A stretch of DNA of 7,843 nt, taken from JBBRQP01 sp038226175 (lineage in GTDB: Bacteria; Cyanobacteriota; Cyanobacteriia; Gloeobacterales; Anthocerotibacteraceae). The translations under genes were made by a program, and so were the position numbers. The notes below the pieces were generated by a model. It worked only from the letters and a program-made list of their open reading frames with translations. It was not told the DNA's origin and did not search any database. This document shows, one piece after another, positions 1 to 5,263 of this stretch; positions within the stretch are counted from its first letter, which is position 1; the number at the start of each line of letters is the position of its first letter. The DNA lies in assembly GCA_038226175.1 (NCBI GenBank), contig JBBRQP010000115.1:1-7843 (forward strand), written 5' to 3'.

Positions 1-110
1 AACCAAATAATTTGCAGGTGGGTGCGTTCCACCCCGTCCGTTGCTTGGCGGTAGCGCTTTTCTAATTCTTCCACACTCAGGTGGTTCACAAGACTAAGGT
101 TCTTTACCAT
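1..110 (-). CDS. IS630-family transposase, N-terminal HTH part (runs off window)
   Basis: Only the first 36 codons are in the window, read leftwards from ATG at 110-108. The peptide begins MVKNLSLVNHLSVEELEKRY and continues through QATDGVERTHLQIIW. I recognise this as the start of the helix-turn-helix DNA-binding region that opens cyanobacterial IS630/Tc1-mariner-type transposases. In the intact family an HTH is followed by a DDE catalytic domain that cuts and pastes the element into TA targets. The catalytic domain is off-window, so activity cannot be judged. An AAGG run just before the ATG could serve as ribosome-binding site and supports this start. The element's terminal inverted repeat should lie between about 111 and 145, but without the other end it cannot be placed. 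It is also possible that only a fragment of the insertion sequence remains. Confidence 0.85.
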   Translation of the reverse strand, partial: MVKNLSLVNHLSVEELEKRYRQATDGVERTHLQIIW

Positions 111-139
111 ACCTTATTCTATAAGCGGAAAGTGTATAA

Positions 140-280
140 GACACCCATAGCCCTGACTGTGGACCCCTACGGTTAAAAGTAGAAGCAGACCTAGAAGCTA
201 TCCGTACTGCCCTAGAGTCAGGTGAAAAACTGGTCTTTGCACAGCTAACAGAACGCGGTACTTCCCTACGAATTAAGTAA
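140..280 (+). pseudogene. Decayed gene remnant next to the IS (C-terminal fragment)
   Basis: An open frame of 46 codons runs from just after a stop at 137-139 to TAA at 278-280, with no start codon in a useful place. Its latter part looks protein-like: LKVEADLEAIRTALESGEKL followed by VFAQLTERGTSLRIK. A second frame just upstream encodes TPIALTVDPYG before a stop at 174-176, which could be the preceding part of the same gene after a frameshift. The position beside the IS630 end suggests the C-terminus of a gene cut by the insertion. I do not recognise the family. A spurious open frame is a real alternative. Confidence 0.3.
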
Positions 281-489
281 AGTTAAGCCCTCTAGCGTTA
301 CCGTTGGGGGGTCTACTCAGTTACTCAGATGGGTAAGAAAAGGCTTGAGAGTTTGGAGAAAGTACCCAAAGATGTGAATTTTGAGCTAAAGACTACGCTA
401 TATGTGGGGGTCAAATGAAATATGGTAACGCTCTTTTTTTGAAGTCTGAAAGCCTTACTATGTAAAAGTTTCAGAAATTGTATAACGAA
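281..489. other. Intergenic stretch without a supported gene
   Basis: Nothing here is well supported. A 29-codon frame runs from ATG at 329 to TGA at 416-418 (MGKKRLESLEKVPKDVNFEL and nine more residues). It has no convincing ribosome-binding site and looks like another remnant of decayed mobile DNA rather than a functional gene. The stretch ends at the tRNA-Tyr fragment. Confidence 0.4.
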
Positions 490-490
490 C

Positions 491-539
491 CGTAAATCCG
501 CTAGCTCTACCTACGTTGGTTCAAATCCAACCCGGCTCA
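491..539 (+). pseudogene. 3'-half tRNA-Tyr(GTA) fragment, likely fossil attachment site
   Basis: The sequence reproduces the 3' half of a cyanobacterial tRNA-Tyr. It has a CGTAAA remainder of the anticodon loop with the GTA anticodon, the 3' anticodon-stem strand TCCGC, a long variable region and a perfect T arm (GTTGG stem at 515-519, TTCAAAT loop at 520-526, CCAAC at 527-531). It ends with the acceptor 3' strand CCGGCTC and discriminator A539. The matching 5' half, which should start GAGCCGG, is not found upstream in this window, so this cannot fold into a tRNA. Tyrosine integrases often recombine at the anticodon loop and leave such a copy at the far end of the integrated element. I therefore read it as the right end of an older island extending to the left. 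Confidence 0.85.
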
Positions 540-816
540 TAGTAATGGTTTCAGCTTCTATCGCCGCAGTACTATCAAAAACTTTCTTATAGGCTAGATA
601 ATCTTTAACTTAATGAATGATCAAAACCTAAAGCATTGATTTTTCGAATATGGTAACTATCATATAAATATATAGTAAACACAACTGAATATATTTAAAA
701 TTGCTAGCTGATACTTAGACAGTTTTCTTATAGTAAGTGTATTTTCACTGAATTCATGATGAATATTTAATAAAAATCATCGTTAAACTGAGTTAAATAA
801 TCCATCACTCAATCTC
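540..816. other. AT-rich intergenic region upstream of the zinc-ribbon gene
   Basis: No coding signal on either strand. It contains a 13-bp odd-centred palindrome, ATTCATGATGAAT (752-764), about 50 bp before the next start codon. That could be an operator, but in such AT-rich DNA it may be chance. No promoter with properly spaced -35 and -10 boxes could be assigned. Confidence 0.4.
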
Positions 817-1032
817 ATGAAACAACCCATTAAGAATGCATCACCGTGTACCCATTGCGGCAAATCGATGTTGGTGCCTTCTCAAAGACAGTCTTTACCC
901 TCAGAAATAGGATTAGCTATAATTTTGTTACGTTCCTATCGCTGTATGTCCTGCTATCGACGCCAAAACAAATTTTTACCCTACATTTGGTGGAACAATA
1001 CTCAGGTACCTAATCAAGAAGAATGGTCTTAG
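817..1032 (+). CDS. Small zinc-ribbon protein of unknown function
   Basis: This 71-residue protein has two Cys pairs, C11-x2-C14 (CTHCGK) and C43-x2-C46 (YRCMSCYRR). They are separated by 28 residues, which fits a four-cysteine zinc ribbon. The middle segment (about residues 28-40) is hydrophobic, and the tail is rich in aromatic residues (FLPYIWW). There is no signal peptide, so a cytoplasmic protein is likely. Zinc ribbons of this size commonly bind nucleic acid or proteins, but nothing shows which applies here. The ATG lacks a clear Shine-Dalgarno sequence, which is common in cyanobacteria. No neighbour forms an operon with it. The paired cysteines are the main reason to accept it as real; I do not recognise a named family. 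Confidence 0.65.
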   Translation: MKQPIKNASPCTHCGKSMLVPSQRQSLPSEIGLAIILLRSYRCMSCYRRQNKFLPYIWWNNTQVPNQEEWS

Positions 1033-1230
1033 CTTAAACCATAGCTCGAAGGGCTTTCTTTGAGAGGATTTGAGGTATCGTGACTTGAAATTTCAAGCTC
1101 ATACATGATGGCTACAAAAAGTAGTACAAAAAATACTATATTCTTCAGCATAGGCTTTTCTTCCAAAAGTCTTCGGTTTTCAGGAGCATTTTGTATCGCA
1201 ATGGACATTATTTCCTGGGAGTGGGCGTTA
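1033..1230. other. Intergenic region between the zinc-ribbon and Mo-nitro_C genes
   Basis: No gene is supported. It holds an imperfect hairpin just after the zinc-ribbon stop (CTCGAAG with CTTTGAG, about 1047-1066, one G-T pair, no clear T-run), which is at most a weak terminator. It also holds a perfect 14-bp palindrome, CTTGAAATTTCAAG (1084-1097). Confidence 0.4.
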
Positions 1231-1236
1231 TATAAT
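1231..1236 (+). promoter_or_regulatory. Putative promoter -10 box of the Mo-nitro_C gene
   Basis: A consensus TATAAT lies 60 bp before the ATG at 1297. The -35 position about 17 bp upstream has only TTATTT, so this would be an activator-dependent or -10-driven promoter. The predicted transcript would begin around 1243, almost exactly at the inverted repeats of 1245-1274. Confidence 0.5.
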
Positions 1237-1244
1237 GTAAATGG

Positions 1245-1274
1245 ATGAGGTTAGGTCTAACCTATAAACCTCAT
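1245..1274 (+). promoter_or_regulatory. Two nested, mutually exclusive inverted repeats in the 5' leader
   Basis: An 8-bp perfect pair, ATGAGGTT (1245-1252) with AACCTCAT (1267-1274), encloses a 7-bp perfect pair, AGGTTAG (1248-1254) with CTAACCT (1257-1263). They share bases 1248-1252, so in RNA only one can form at a time. On DNA the inner repeat is a near-continuous 16-bp palindrome that could be an operator just downstream of the promoter. Confidence 0.5.
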
Positions 1275-1296
1275 TAATGCATTTGGGCAGACTGCA

Positions 1297-1557
1297 ATGG
1301 TTAAAATTTTCTCTCCCGTCCGTGCTTGGCTGGATCATATCGAAGTGCATGACCCCAAACTTGCGCGTTGGGTGTGTCAGGTTATTCCCTCACAATGTCC
1401 TTTCGAGCGTGACATCAAAGTTTTTGGGTACAAATTATTTCACATTCCACCTATGTGTAAATTAAATCCTCTGTATGACCAGTTGGTAGGTATTCGTTTC
1501 CGTGCGCTCTGCTATCTCGCTGATGAGTGCGGCGAAGACGTGACCCGTTTTTGCTGA
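1297..1557 (+). CDS. Mo-dependent nitrogenase C-terminal domain-like protein (Mo-nitro_C family)
   Basis: This 86-residue protein matches the short cyanobacterial Mo-nitro_C type from end to end. It has an N-terminal amphipathic helix with ARWVCQVIPSQCPFERDIKV (about residues 23-42), then FHIPPMCKLNPLYDQL (48-63), then the hallmark IRFRALCYLADECGEDVTRFC (66-86). Five cysteines are placed as in the family (C27, C34, C54, C72, C78), plus a terminal C86. Despite the family name the small proteins occur in many cyanobacteria that lack nitrogenase, and their biochemical role is not established. A metal or redox role is conceivable. The start is the first ATG after an in-frame stop at 1258-1260. 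No strong ribosome-binding site is visible. The last 46 bp overlap, tail to tail, the 3' end of crtR on the other strand. Confidence 0.93.
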   Translation: MVKIFSPVRAWLDHIEVHDPKLARWVCQVIPSQCPFERDIKVFGYKLFHIPPMCKLNPLYDQLVGIRFRALCYLADECGEDVTRFC

Positions 1558-2465
1558 AGCTCTGAGTTGAGGACTTCGGTGGGTACGGGCTGACGAGGAT
1601 GCCAATGAATGCCAATTAGCGCGTCATAGATGAACCCAGCCCATGCCTGGGGTGAGTCAAAGCCCAACCCATGTAAGGCTCCTTTCTGAATAAGAGACTT
1701 TTGGCAACTGTAGTAGGCTTTTTCGTAGTTGTACCAGGGCACTGTCGGCCATAGATGATGGGCTAGGTGATAATTTTGTCCAAATGTGATCAAGTTACCC
1801 CAAAAGCTCGGATAGACCCGCGTATTAGTCCAACGGTCACGATTCTGAAAAGGGCGATGGGGAAAATAGTCAAAAATCAGCCCAGTTAACAAACCAGCAA
1901 CGCCAGCTGCCATAACCCACTGACCCATACAAAATCGCCAGTAATAAGGGCCTAGTTGCCAACACAGCGTTAACAGACCGACTTGAATCGTCCGGTCAAT
2001 GAGCCAGCCCCACAGATCGTTACCCCGCCAGAGACGATTTTTGAAAAAGAATATCTCATGCCACTCAAACCTTACTGAGATCAGCCACAAGGGTCCACCA
2101 CGCGAGACGAAATGATCTGGGTCTTTAGTTGGATGGTTAACGTGAGCATGATGCTCAGTGTGCGTGCGCAAAAAAACAGAGAACGTGAAGCCCTGCAAAA
2201 TTGCGGCAGCATGGCCTAGGCCTAGATTGACCCAGCGCACCCGATGAGCCGTCCCGTGGGCACTGTCATGCAGCACGATTGCCAAAGCAAATAAGCCCCA
2301 CACATTGAGAATAAACGGTAACCACTGGGGCCAACCCCAGCAGGTTTGTCCGACAAGTCCCAGCGCCAGTACCACAATCACGCTCAAAAATAACCCTAAA
2401 GTTGGACTAAATACACCCTGGGGTGGTCCAATTAACTGTCTGGGGGGGAGAATTCGTTCCTGCAT
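1512..2465 (-). CDS. crtR: CrtR-type beta-carotene hydroxylase (membrane di-iron)
   Basis: This 317-residue membrane protein belongs to the fatty-acid-desaturase-like hydroxylases. Three histidine boxes bind the di-iron centre: HDSAH with a further GTAH (66-74), HTEHH with the later H111 (102-111), and HLAHH (233-237). CrtR-specific surroundings are present: KDPDHFVSRGGPLWLI (114-129), EIFFFKNRLWR (137-147), FDYFPHRPFQNRDRW (198-212) and GQNYHLAHHLWPTVPWY (229-245). CrtR hydroxylates carotenoid beta-rings, making zeaxanthin or myxol-type rings with oxygen and reduced ferredoxin or a similar donor in the membrane. Hydrophobic segments lie at about 22-40, 48-65, 157-171 and 183-197. The C-terminal tail after about residue 291 is polar, unconserved in appearance, and overlaps the convergent neighbour by 46 bp. 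A ketolase (CrtW) is less likely given the PHRPFQ and GQNYHL motifs. Confidence 0.93.
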   Translation of the reverse strand: MQERILPPRQLIGPPQGVFSPTLGLFLSVIVVLALGLVGQTCWGWPQWLPFILNVWGLFALAIVLHDSAHGTAHRVRWVNLGLGHAAAILQGFTFSVFLRTHTEHHAHVNHPTKDPDHFVSRGGPLWLISVRFEWHEIFFFKNRLWRGNDLWGWLIDRTIQVGLLTLCWQLGPYYWRFCMGQWVMAAGVAGLLTGLIFDYFPHRPFQNRDRWTNTRVYPSFWGNLITFGQNYHLAHHLWPTVPWYNYEKAYYSCQKSLIQKGALHGLGFDSPQAWAGFIYDALIGIHWHPRQPVPTEVLNSELQQKRVTSSPHSSAR

Positions 2466-2528
2466 TACTCATTACTTTTAGCCACTATGTCCGATATTAC
2501 CGTACGCCCAAGTCTTTATTCACAGAGG

Positions 2529-2556
2529 TTTGTAGAAGTGAACTGATTTTTATAAT
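2529..2556 (+). promoter_or_regulatory. Putative promoter of the phasin-like gene
   Basis: A perfect TATAAT (2551-2556) is preceded at 16 bp spacing by TTTGTA (2529-2534), a weak -35 match. Transcription would start near 2563, leaving a leader of about 42 bases that includes an eight-T run at 2571-2578. The divergent crtR promoter must lie in the same 139-bp gap but could not be assigned. Confidence 0.45.
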
Positions 2557-2604
2557 CCAGCAAGGGTTGATTTTTTTTGTAAGCTAGGAGAAAGAGGATT
2601 TGTG

Positions 2605-2925
2605 ATGGACAGCAACGCCGTACTCAAACAATTGTTACTGATGGGGGTCGGAGCCACTTCCGCCATGATTGACAGCATCAAAAAAAGCTTGGACAAAGGC
2701 GTTATTGAAGGCCGTCTTGATCCCGAAGATGCCAAACTTTTTTTGGATGACTTACTTGTACGTTTCCGTGAGGAGCAGGGTAACCTCGAAGATCAGTTCC
2801 GTAAGCAAGTCCGCACGACGCTCAAGGAGTTAGAGGTGCCGACGCAGTCTGAACTCGATGTCCTCAAAGCGCGTATCGAACAATTAGAATTTCAAGTACG
2901 TCAACTCCAAGACCGCCGCTACTAA
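2605..2925 (+). CDS. Phasin-like coiled-coil protein
   Basis: This 106-residue protein starts MDSNAVLKQLLLMGVGATSA and is predicted to be all helix. Residues 1-25 are hydrophobic and amphipathic, 30-55 carry a GRLDPEDAKLFLDDLL segment, and 72-104 form a Leu/Val heptad coiled coil (SELDVLKARIEQLEFQVRQLQDR). This layout matches the short cyanobacterial phasin-family proteins, which coat polyhydroxyalkanoate granules or otherwise act as structural oligomers. The start at ATG 2605 is preferred over the adjacent GTG at 2602. The AGAGG at 2593-2597 then sits 7 bases upstream, a good Shine-Dalgarno position. The neighbours do not include PHA synthesis genes, so granule binding here is inference from the family. 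It ends 42 bp before tRNA-Val. Confidence 0.75.
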   Translation: MDSNAVLKQLLLMGVGATSAMIDSIKKSLDKGVIEGRLDPEDAKLFLDDLLVRFREEQGNLEDQFRKQVRTTLKELEVPTQSELDVLKARIEQLEFQVRQLQDRRY

Positions 2926-2942
2926 ATTATGGTGGTATAAGC

Positions 2943-2951
2943 TGGTAGAAT
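2943..2951 (+). promoter_or_regulatory. Extended -10 promoter element for tRNA-Val
   Basis: TGG followed by TAGAAT (2943-2951) matches an extended -10 box. It lies 16 bp before the tRNA 5' end, which would give a short 5' leader for RNase P. The -35 region (TAAATT) is poor. Confidence 0.5.
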
Positions 2952-2967
2952 AGTCCTTACGCAACTA

Positions 2968-3039
2968 GGGCGATTAACTCAGAGGTAGAGTACCACCTTG
3001 ACACGGTGGGAGTCATTGGTTCAATTCCAATATCGCCCA
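2968..3039 (+). tRNA. tRNA-Val (anticodon GAC)
   Basis: The full cloverleaf pairs perfectly. The acceptor is GGGCGAT (2968-2974) with ATCGCCC (3032-3038), and the D stem is ACTC with GAGT. The anticodon stem is CCACC (2993-2997) with GGTGG (3005-3009), around loop TTGACAC with GAC at 3000-3002. The T stem is ATTGG with CCAAT around TTCAATT (3020-3026), and the discriminator is A3039. No CCA is encoded. It reads GUC and GUU codons. A tyrosine integrase begins 152 bp downstream in the same direction, so the 3' half of this gene probably serves as the element's attachment site. Confidence 0.98.
2998..3039 (+). other. Probable left attachment site (tRNA-Val 3' half)
   Basis: Tyrosine integrases located just beyond a tRNA 3' end generally use part of that tRNA as attB, and the element keeps a copy that restores the gene. 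The interval given covers the anticodon loop to the 3' end, the usual range. The exact core cannot be read because the far-end copy is outside the window. Confidence 0.5.
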
Positions 3040-3103
3040 AGTCTTCAAACCTAGTGCTAGAGCGGGTTTCCAAGTTTTTAAAATTACTAATGGAAAGGAT
3101 CAA

Positions 3104-3199
3104 ATGTACCTGTATAGGTATGCATTAGAGGTTTTTAGAGGCTTTTCAGGGCTTTTTGAGTATCATATGAGTATCACGATTGATACTTACCATGTCTGA
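3104..3199 (+). CDS. Possible 31-codon leader ORF overlapping the integrase start
   Basis: ATG at 3104 is preceded by AAGGA (3096-3100) at good spacing, a stronger ribosome-binding site than the integrase itself has. The peptide starts MYLYRYALEVFRGFSGLFEY and ends with TYHV; its stop TGA (3197-3199) lies just after the integrase ATG (3192-3194). The arrangement ATGTCTGA suits termination-reinitiation coupling. The frame also runs through all the repeats upstream of the integrase, so it may simply be open by chance. No family is recognised. Confidence 0.4.
   Translation: MYLYRYALEVFRGFSGLFEYHMSITIDTYHV
3107..3120 (+). repeat. Small inverted repeat TACCT-GTAT-AGGTA
   Basis: A perfect 5-bp inverted repeat with a 4-bp centre, between the tRNA-Val and the integrase. 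It could be an integrase or regulator half-site pair, but it is short enough to be chance. Confidence 0.35.
3126..3157 (+). repeat. 10-bp-phased direct repeats upstream of the integrase
   Basis: Three successive 10-bp units read GAGGTTTTTA (3128), GAGGCTTTTC (3138) and AGGGCTTTTT (3148). The first two give two TAGAGG boxes (3126-3131 and 3136-3141) exactly one helical turn apart. The same spaced pair occurs before the HTH gene at 5227-5242. Such phased repeats are typical of arm-type integrase or excisionase binding sites and of operators bound cooperatively. Confidence 0.6.
3159..3187 (+). repeat. AGTATCA direct and inverted repeats over the integrase start region
   Basis: AGTATCA occurs at 3159-3165 and 3170-3176, 11 bp apart. 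It then appears inverted as TGATACT at 3181-3187, with the last two forming a perfect 7-bp palindrome around CGAT. The end lies 4 bp before the integrase ATG, so a protein bound here, or a hairpin in the RNA, would block integrase expression. It would suit autoregulation. Confidence 0.6.
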
Positions 3200-4328
3200 A
3201 AAACGTTCAGTGGCGGGGACTGTAGCAGTAGAAGATTTCCGGGGACGGTTACGCCTGCGGTGGAGGTACAAGGGGAAGCAATACACTGTCAGTCTGGGCA
3301 TTCCAGTCAGTACTATCAACCATAAGACCGCTGCTATCAAAGCCCGTCAGATCGAACTAGACATTGCCAGTGGACACTATGATGATTCCTTAAAAAGCTA
3401 CCACCCCGCCCGTGATACTCATCAAGATACTCAAACGTCTTCAGACCTTTTCAAAGAATTTATCATTTTTAAGGGTAAAACTATTAGCCCTCGCTCACTG
3501 GAAAAATATCAAGCCACCCTTAACTATATCTGTAAGTATTTCGGTACTACCGTGGTCACTGCCATTGATATCAACCGTGTGGATAAGTTCATCCTGTGGT
3601 TAGCCCAACAAGGATTAAGCCCGGTGGTTCAGAAGGAACGGTTAACGCTTATAAGTGCTGCATGGACATGGGCTGTGAAACAAAAACGCCTAGATGCCAA
3701 CCCATGGCTTGACGCTCCCAAGCGAGTGAAAGTACCCCCCAAGCAACCGCCCAAGCCTTTCACTCGTGAGGAAATTGCCACTATCATCCAAGCCTTCAAA
3801 AATGACCAGTACTATTGTCACTACGCCGATTATGTTGCTTTTCTGTTTGGGACTGGTTGTCGGACATCTGAAGCCATCGGGTTACGTTGGGGGCATTTAA
3901 CGGAAGATTGCTCATCGGTTTGGATTGGTGAGAGTCTGACCCGTAGTGGTAAGGGGGTAGTAGGACGGTTACGCAAGGCCACCAAGACTAACCGCGCCCG
4001 TCACGTCTCTCTCTCGGCTAGTCTGACCCAGATGTTACAGACCCGCCGTCCCATAGATGTAGACCCTGACGCTTTGGTATTCACTACCAAAAGAGGGCTA
4101 GCTATTGATGATGCAAATTTCAGAGAACGGGCTTGGAAGACGATTCTTACCCGCCTAGAGATTGACTACCGGAAGCCTTACACTACACGCCATACCCTGA
4201 TCAGTCATGCTCTTGACCAAGGTATGAGTCCTGTGACCGTGGCTCAACTGACCGGGCATGATGTACAAACTCTTTATCAAAATTACGCAGGCAATGTTAA
4301 TAGTCGTCCACAACTGCCGGAGTTGTAA
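3192..4328 (+). CDS. Tyrosine recombinase / integrase of the tRNA-Val element
   Basis: A 378-residue site-specific recombinase that would insert and excise the element at tRNA-Val. Numbering is from ATG 3192. Residues about 8-62 form an arm-type DNA-binding domain of the Min27/DUF3596 kind (RGRLRLRWRYKGKQYTVSLG). About 82-165 is the helical core-binding domain, and 188-375 the catalytic domain. Active-site residues are R224 (GTGCRTSEA), K265 (KATKTNRAR), Y330 and R333 (YTTRHT, Tyr in the usual first His place, a known variation), H356 (LTGH) and nucleophile Y365 (YQNYAG). The set looks complete, so the enzyme is probably active. A TTG 12 bases upstream is a possible but less likely start. The ATG has no clear Shine-Dalgarno sequence and sits in dense repeats. 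The next gene begins 3 bp after the stop. Confidence 0.96.
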   Translation: MSEKRSVAGTVAVEDFRGRLRLRWRYKGKQYTVSLGIPVSTINHKTAAIKARQIELDIASGHYDDSLKSYHPARDTHQDTQTSSDLFKEFIIFKGKTISPRSLEKYQATLNYICKYFGTTVVTAIDINRVDKFILWLAQQGLSPVVQKERLTLISAAWTWAVKQKRLDANPWLDAPKRVKVPPKQPPKPFTREEIATIIQAFKNDQYYCHYADYVAFLFGTGCRTSEAIGLRWGHLTEDCSSVWIGESLTRSGKGVVGRLRKATKTNRARHVSLSASLTQMLQTRRPIDVDPDALVFTTKRGLAIDDANFRERAWKTILTRLEIDYRKPYTTRHTLISHALDQGMSPVTVAQLTGHDVQTLYQNYAGNVNSRPQLPEL

Positions 4329-4331
4329 AGC

Positions 4332-5183
4332 ATGGAAAGTTATCCTAATGCGGCGGGAAGGTTTTTTGGAGAATCGGAAGATATATATGAACAAAAATTC
4401 ACCCAAGAGCAACTGGAAGTTATGTCTATGGAGAAGAAATACTCCAAAGACCAGTTAGAGCATGCTAAGCATCAGCTTCGTAAAGATGATTATTTTTTTA
4501 ATTTCGTAGCTCTTTTAATGCCCCTAACTCATGCTTTTGATTGGGTACATCCCACAAAACTTAAGTTTGTTAAGCAAGACTTTGAGCGTAGGTCTCAACA
4601 AAGTCAAAAAGATTTCTGGGAGCTTTTTGCAACACTATTTTTAAAAAAAATAGACAATAAAAAAGAAGATACGAACAAACAGTTAGCAGAGTTAGTTTGC
4701 GACTGTAGCAGAGAGTTAGCTGTCACATACTATGAAAAAGCTTTAGCTGCAAGATTGCATAATTTTTACTATGAAAAGGATGGTAAAAAAAAAGGGTTAT
4801 CGTTTGGTCTGCCAAGCGATAGCAGTATAGAAAGAGAAATGATACTCAAAAAATATGGCGGTAAATTTAAGTTAAGCCAAAATCAGAAAAAACTTTTAAT
4901 TGAATTTGGTTCATCCAGAGTAACCTATGAAGAAAAATGGGGCGATGGATTTACTCAAGAGAAAGTTAATAATTTTTTCCCCGAAATGGCGCTTAAGTCG
5001 CGTGGTAATCCTAGACGCACCTGCAAAAGACTTGAGGAGCGAGGACTCATAGCAAATATAGGTGAGAGCAGAAATCCCAAATGGCTACTAACCTCTAAAG
5101 GCTGGGACGTTTCTTTGTATCTCCAAGCCGAGAAATTTGTCAAGTATCCCGAAACCCTTGGATTTCCTGAGAAACCAAAATAA
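4332..5183 (+). CDS. Unknown protein with winged-helix-like C-terminus, coupled to integrase
   Basis: I do not recognise this 283-residue protein. Residues 20-55 are charged and helical (a short coiled coil is plausible), and 54-70 contain a hydrophobic stretch, FFNFVALLMPLTHAF, too short and broken for a confident membrane span. The middle (75-180) is helical and lysine-rich. The C-terminal part, about 180-260, has the pattern of a MarR-like winged helix: NPRRTCKRLEERGLI as recognition helix, then a wing and WLLTSKGW. It starts 3 bp after the integrase stop, with GGAG (4318-4321) inside the integrase as ribosome-binding site, so the two are probably co-translated. Its base composition is clearly more AT-rich than the flanking element genes, which suggests a separately acquired cargo gene. 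A regulator of the element or a host-interaction (defence or immunity) protein are both possible. Confidence 0.85.
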   Translation: MESYPNAAGRFFGESEDIYEQKFTQEQLEVMSMEKKYSKDQLEHAKHQLRKDDYFFNFVALLMPLTHAFDWVHPTKLKFVKQDFERRSQQSQKDFWELFATLFLKKIDNKKEDTNKQLAELVCDCSRELAVTYYEKALAARLHNFYYEKDGKKKGLSFGLPSDSSIEREMILKKYGGKFKLSQNQKKLLIEFGSSRVTYEEKWGDGFTQEKVNNFFPEMALKSRGNPRRTCKRLEERGLIANIGESRNPKWLLTSKGWDVSLYLQAEKFVKYPETLGFPEKPK

Positions 5184-5263
5184 AGACAAAACGGACGCCA
5201 AGGTTCCCGGTTTTTGGCAAGCCACCTAGAGGATTGTAGAGGTATTAACCCTTTTGGTGATTT
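5184..5263 (+). promoter_or_regulatory. Control region of the HTH gene, with paired TAGAGG boxes
   Basis: TAGAGG at 5227-5232 and 5237-5242 repeats the 10-bp-spaced pair found before the integrase; both sites share TT in the spacer and end in a T-rich flank. Upstream lies a weak inverted repeat, GCCAA (5197-5201) with TTGGC (5214-5218), which might end the previous transcript. GGTGA five bases or so before the ATG at 5264 is the likely ribosome-binding site. Confidence 0.55.

Noticed and set aside
419..657. AATATGGTAAC direct repeat at 419-429 and 647-657 flanking the tRNA-Tyr fragment
   Set aside because: An 11-base repeat within 8 kb is expected by chance several times, and no other boundary feature supports it as a target duplication.
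583..733. TTTCTTATAG direct repeat (583-592 and 724-733) as paired regulatory sites
   Set aside because: Short, AT-rich, far apart and not positioned relative to any promoter I could define.
1084..1097. Perfect palindrome CTTGAAATTTCAAG as an operator
   Set aside because: It lies over 130 bp from any predicted promoter and has no second copy; low-complexity AT-rich sequence makes it weak evidence alone.
1277..1465. 62-residue frame overlapping the start of the Mo-nitro_C gene
   Set aside because: It is an out-of-frame shadow of a gene whose protein sequence is clearly conserved.
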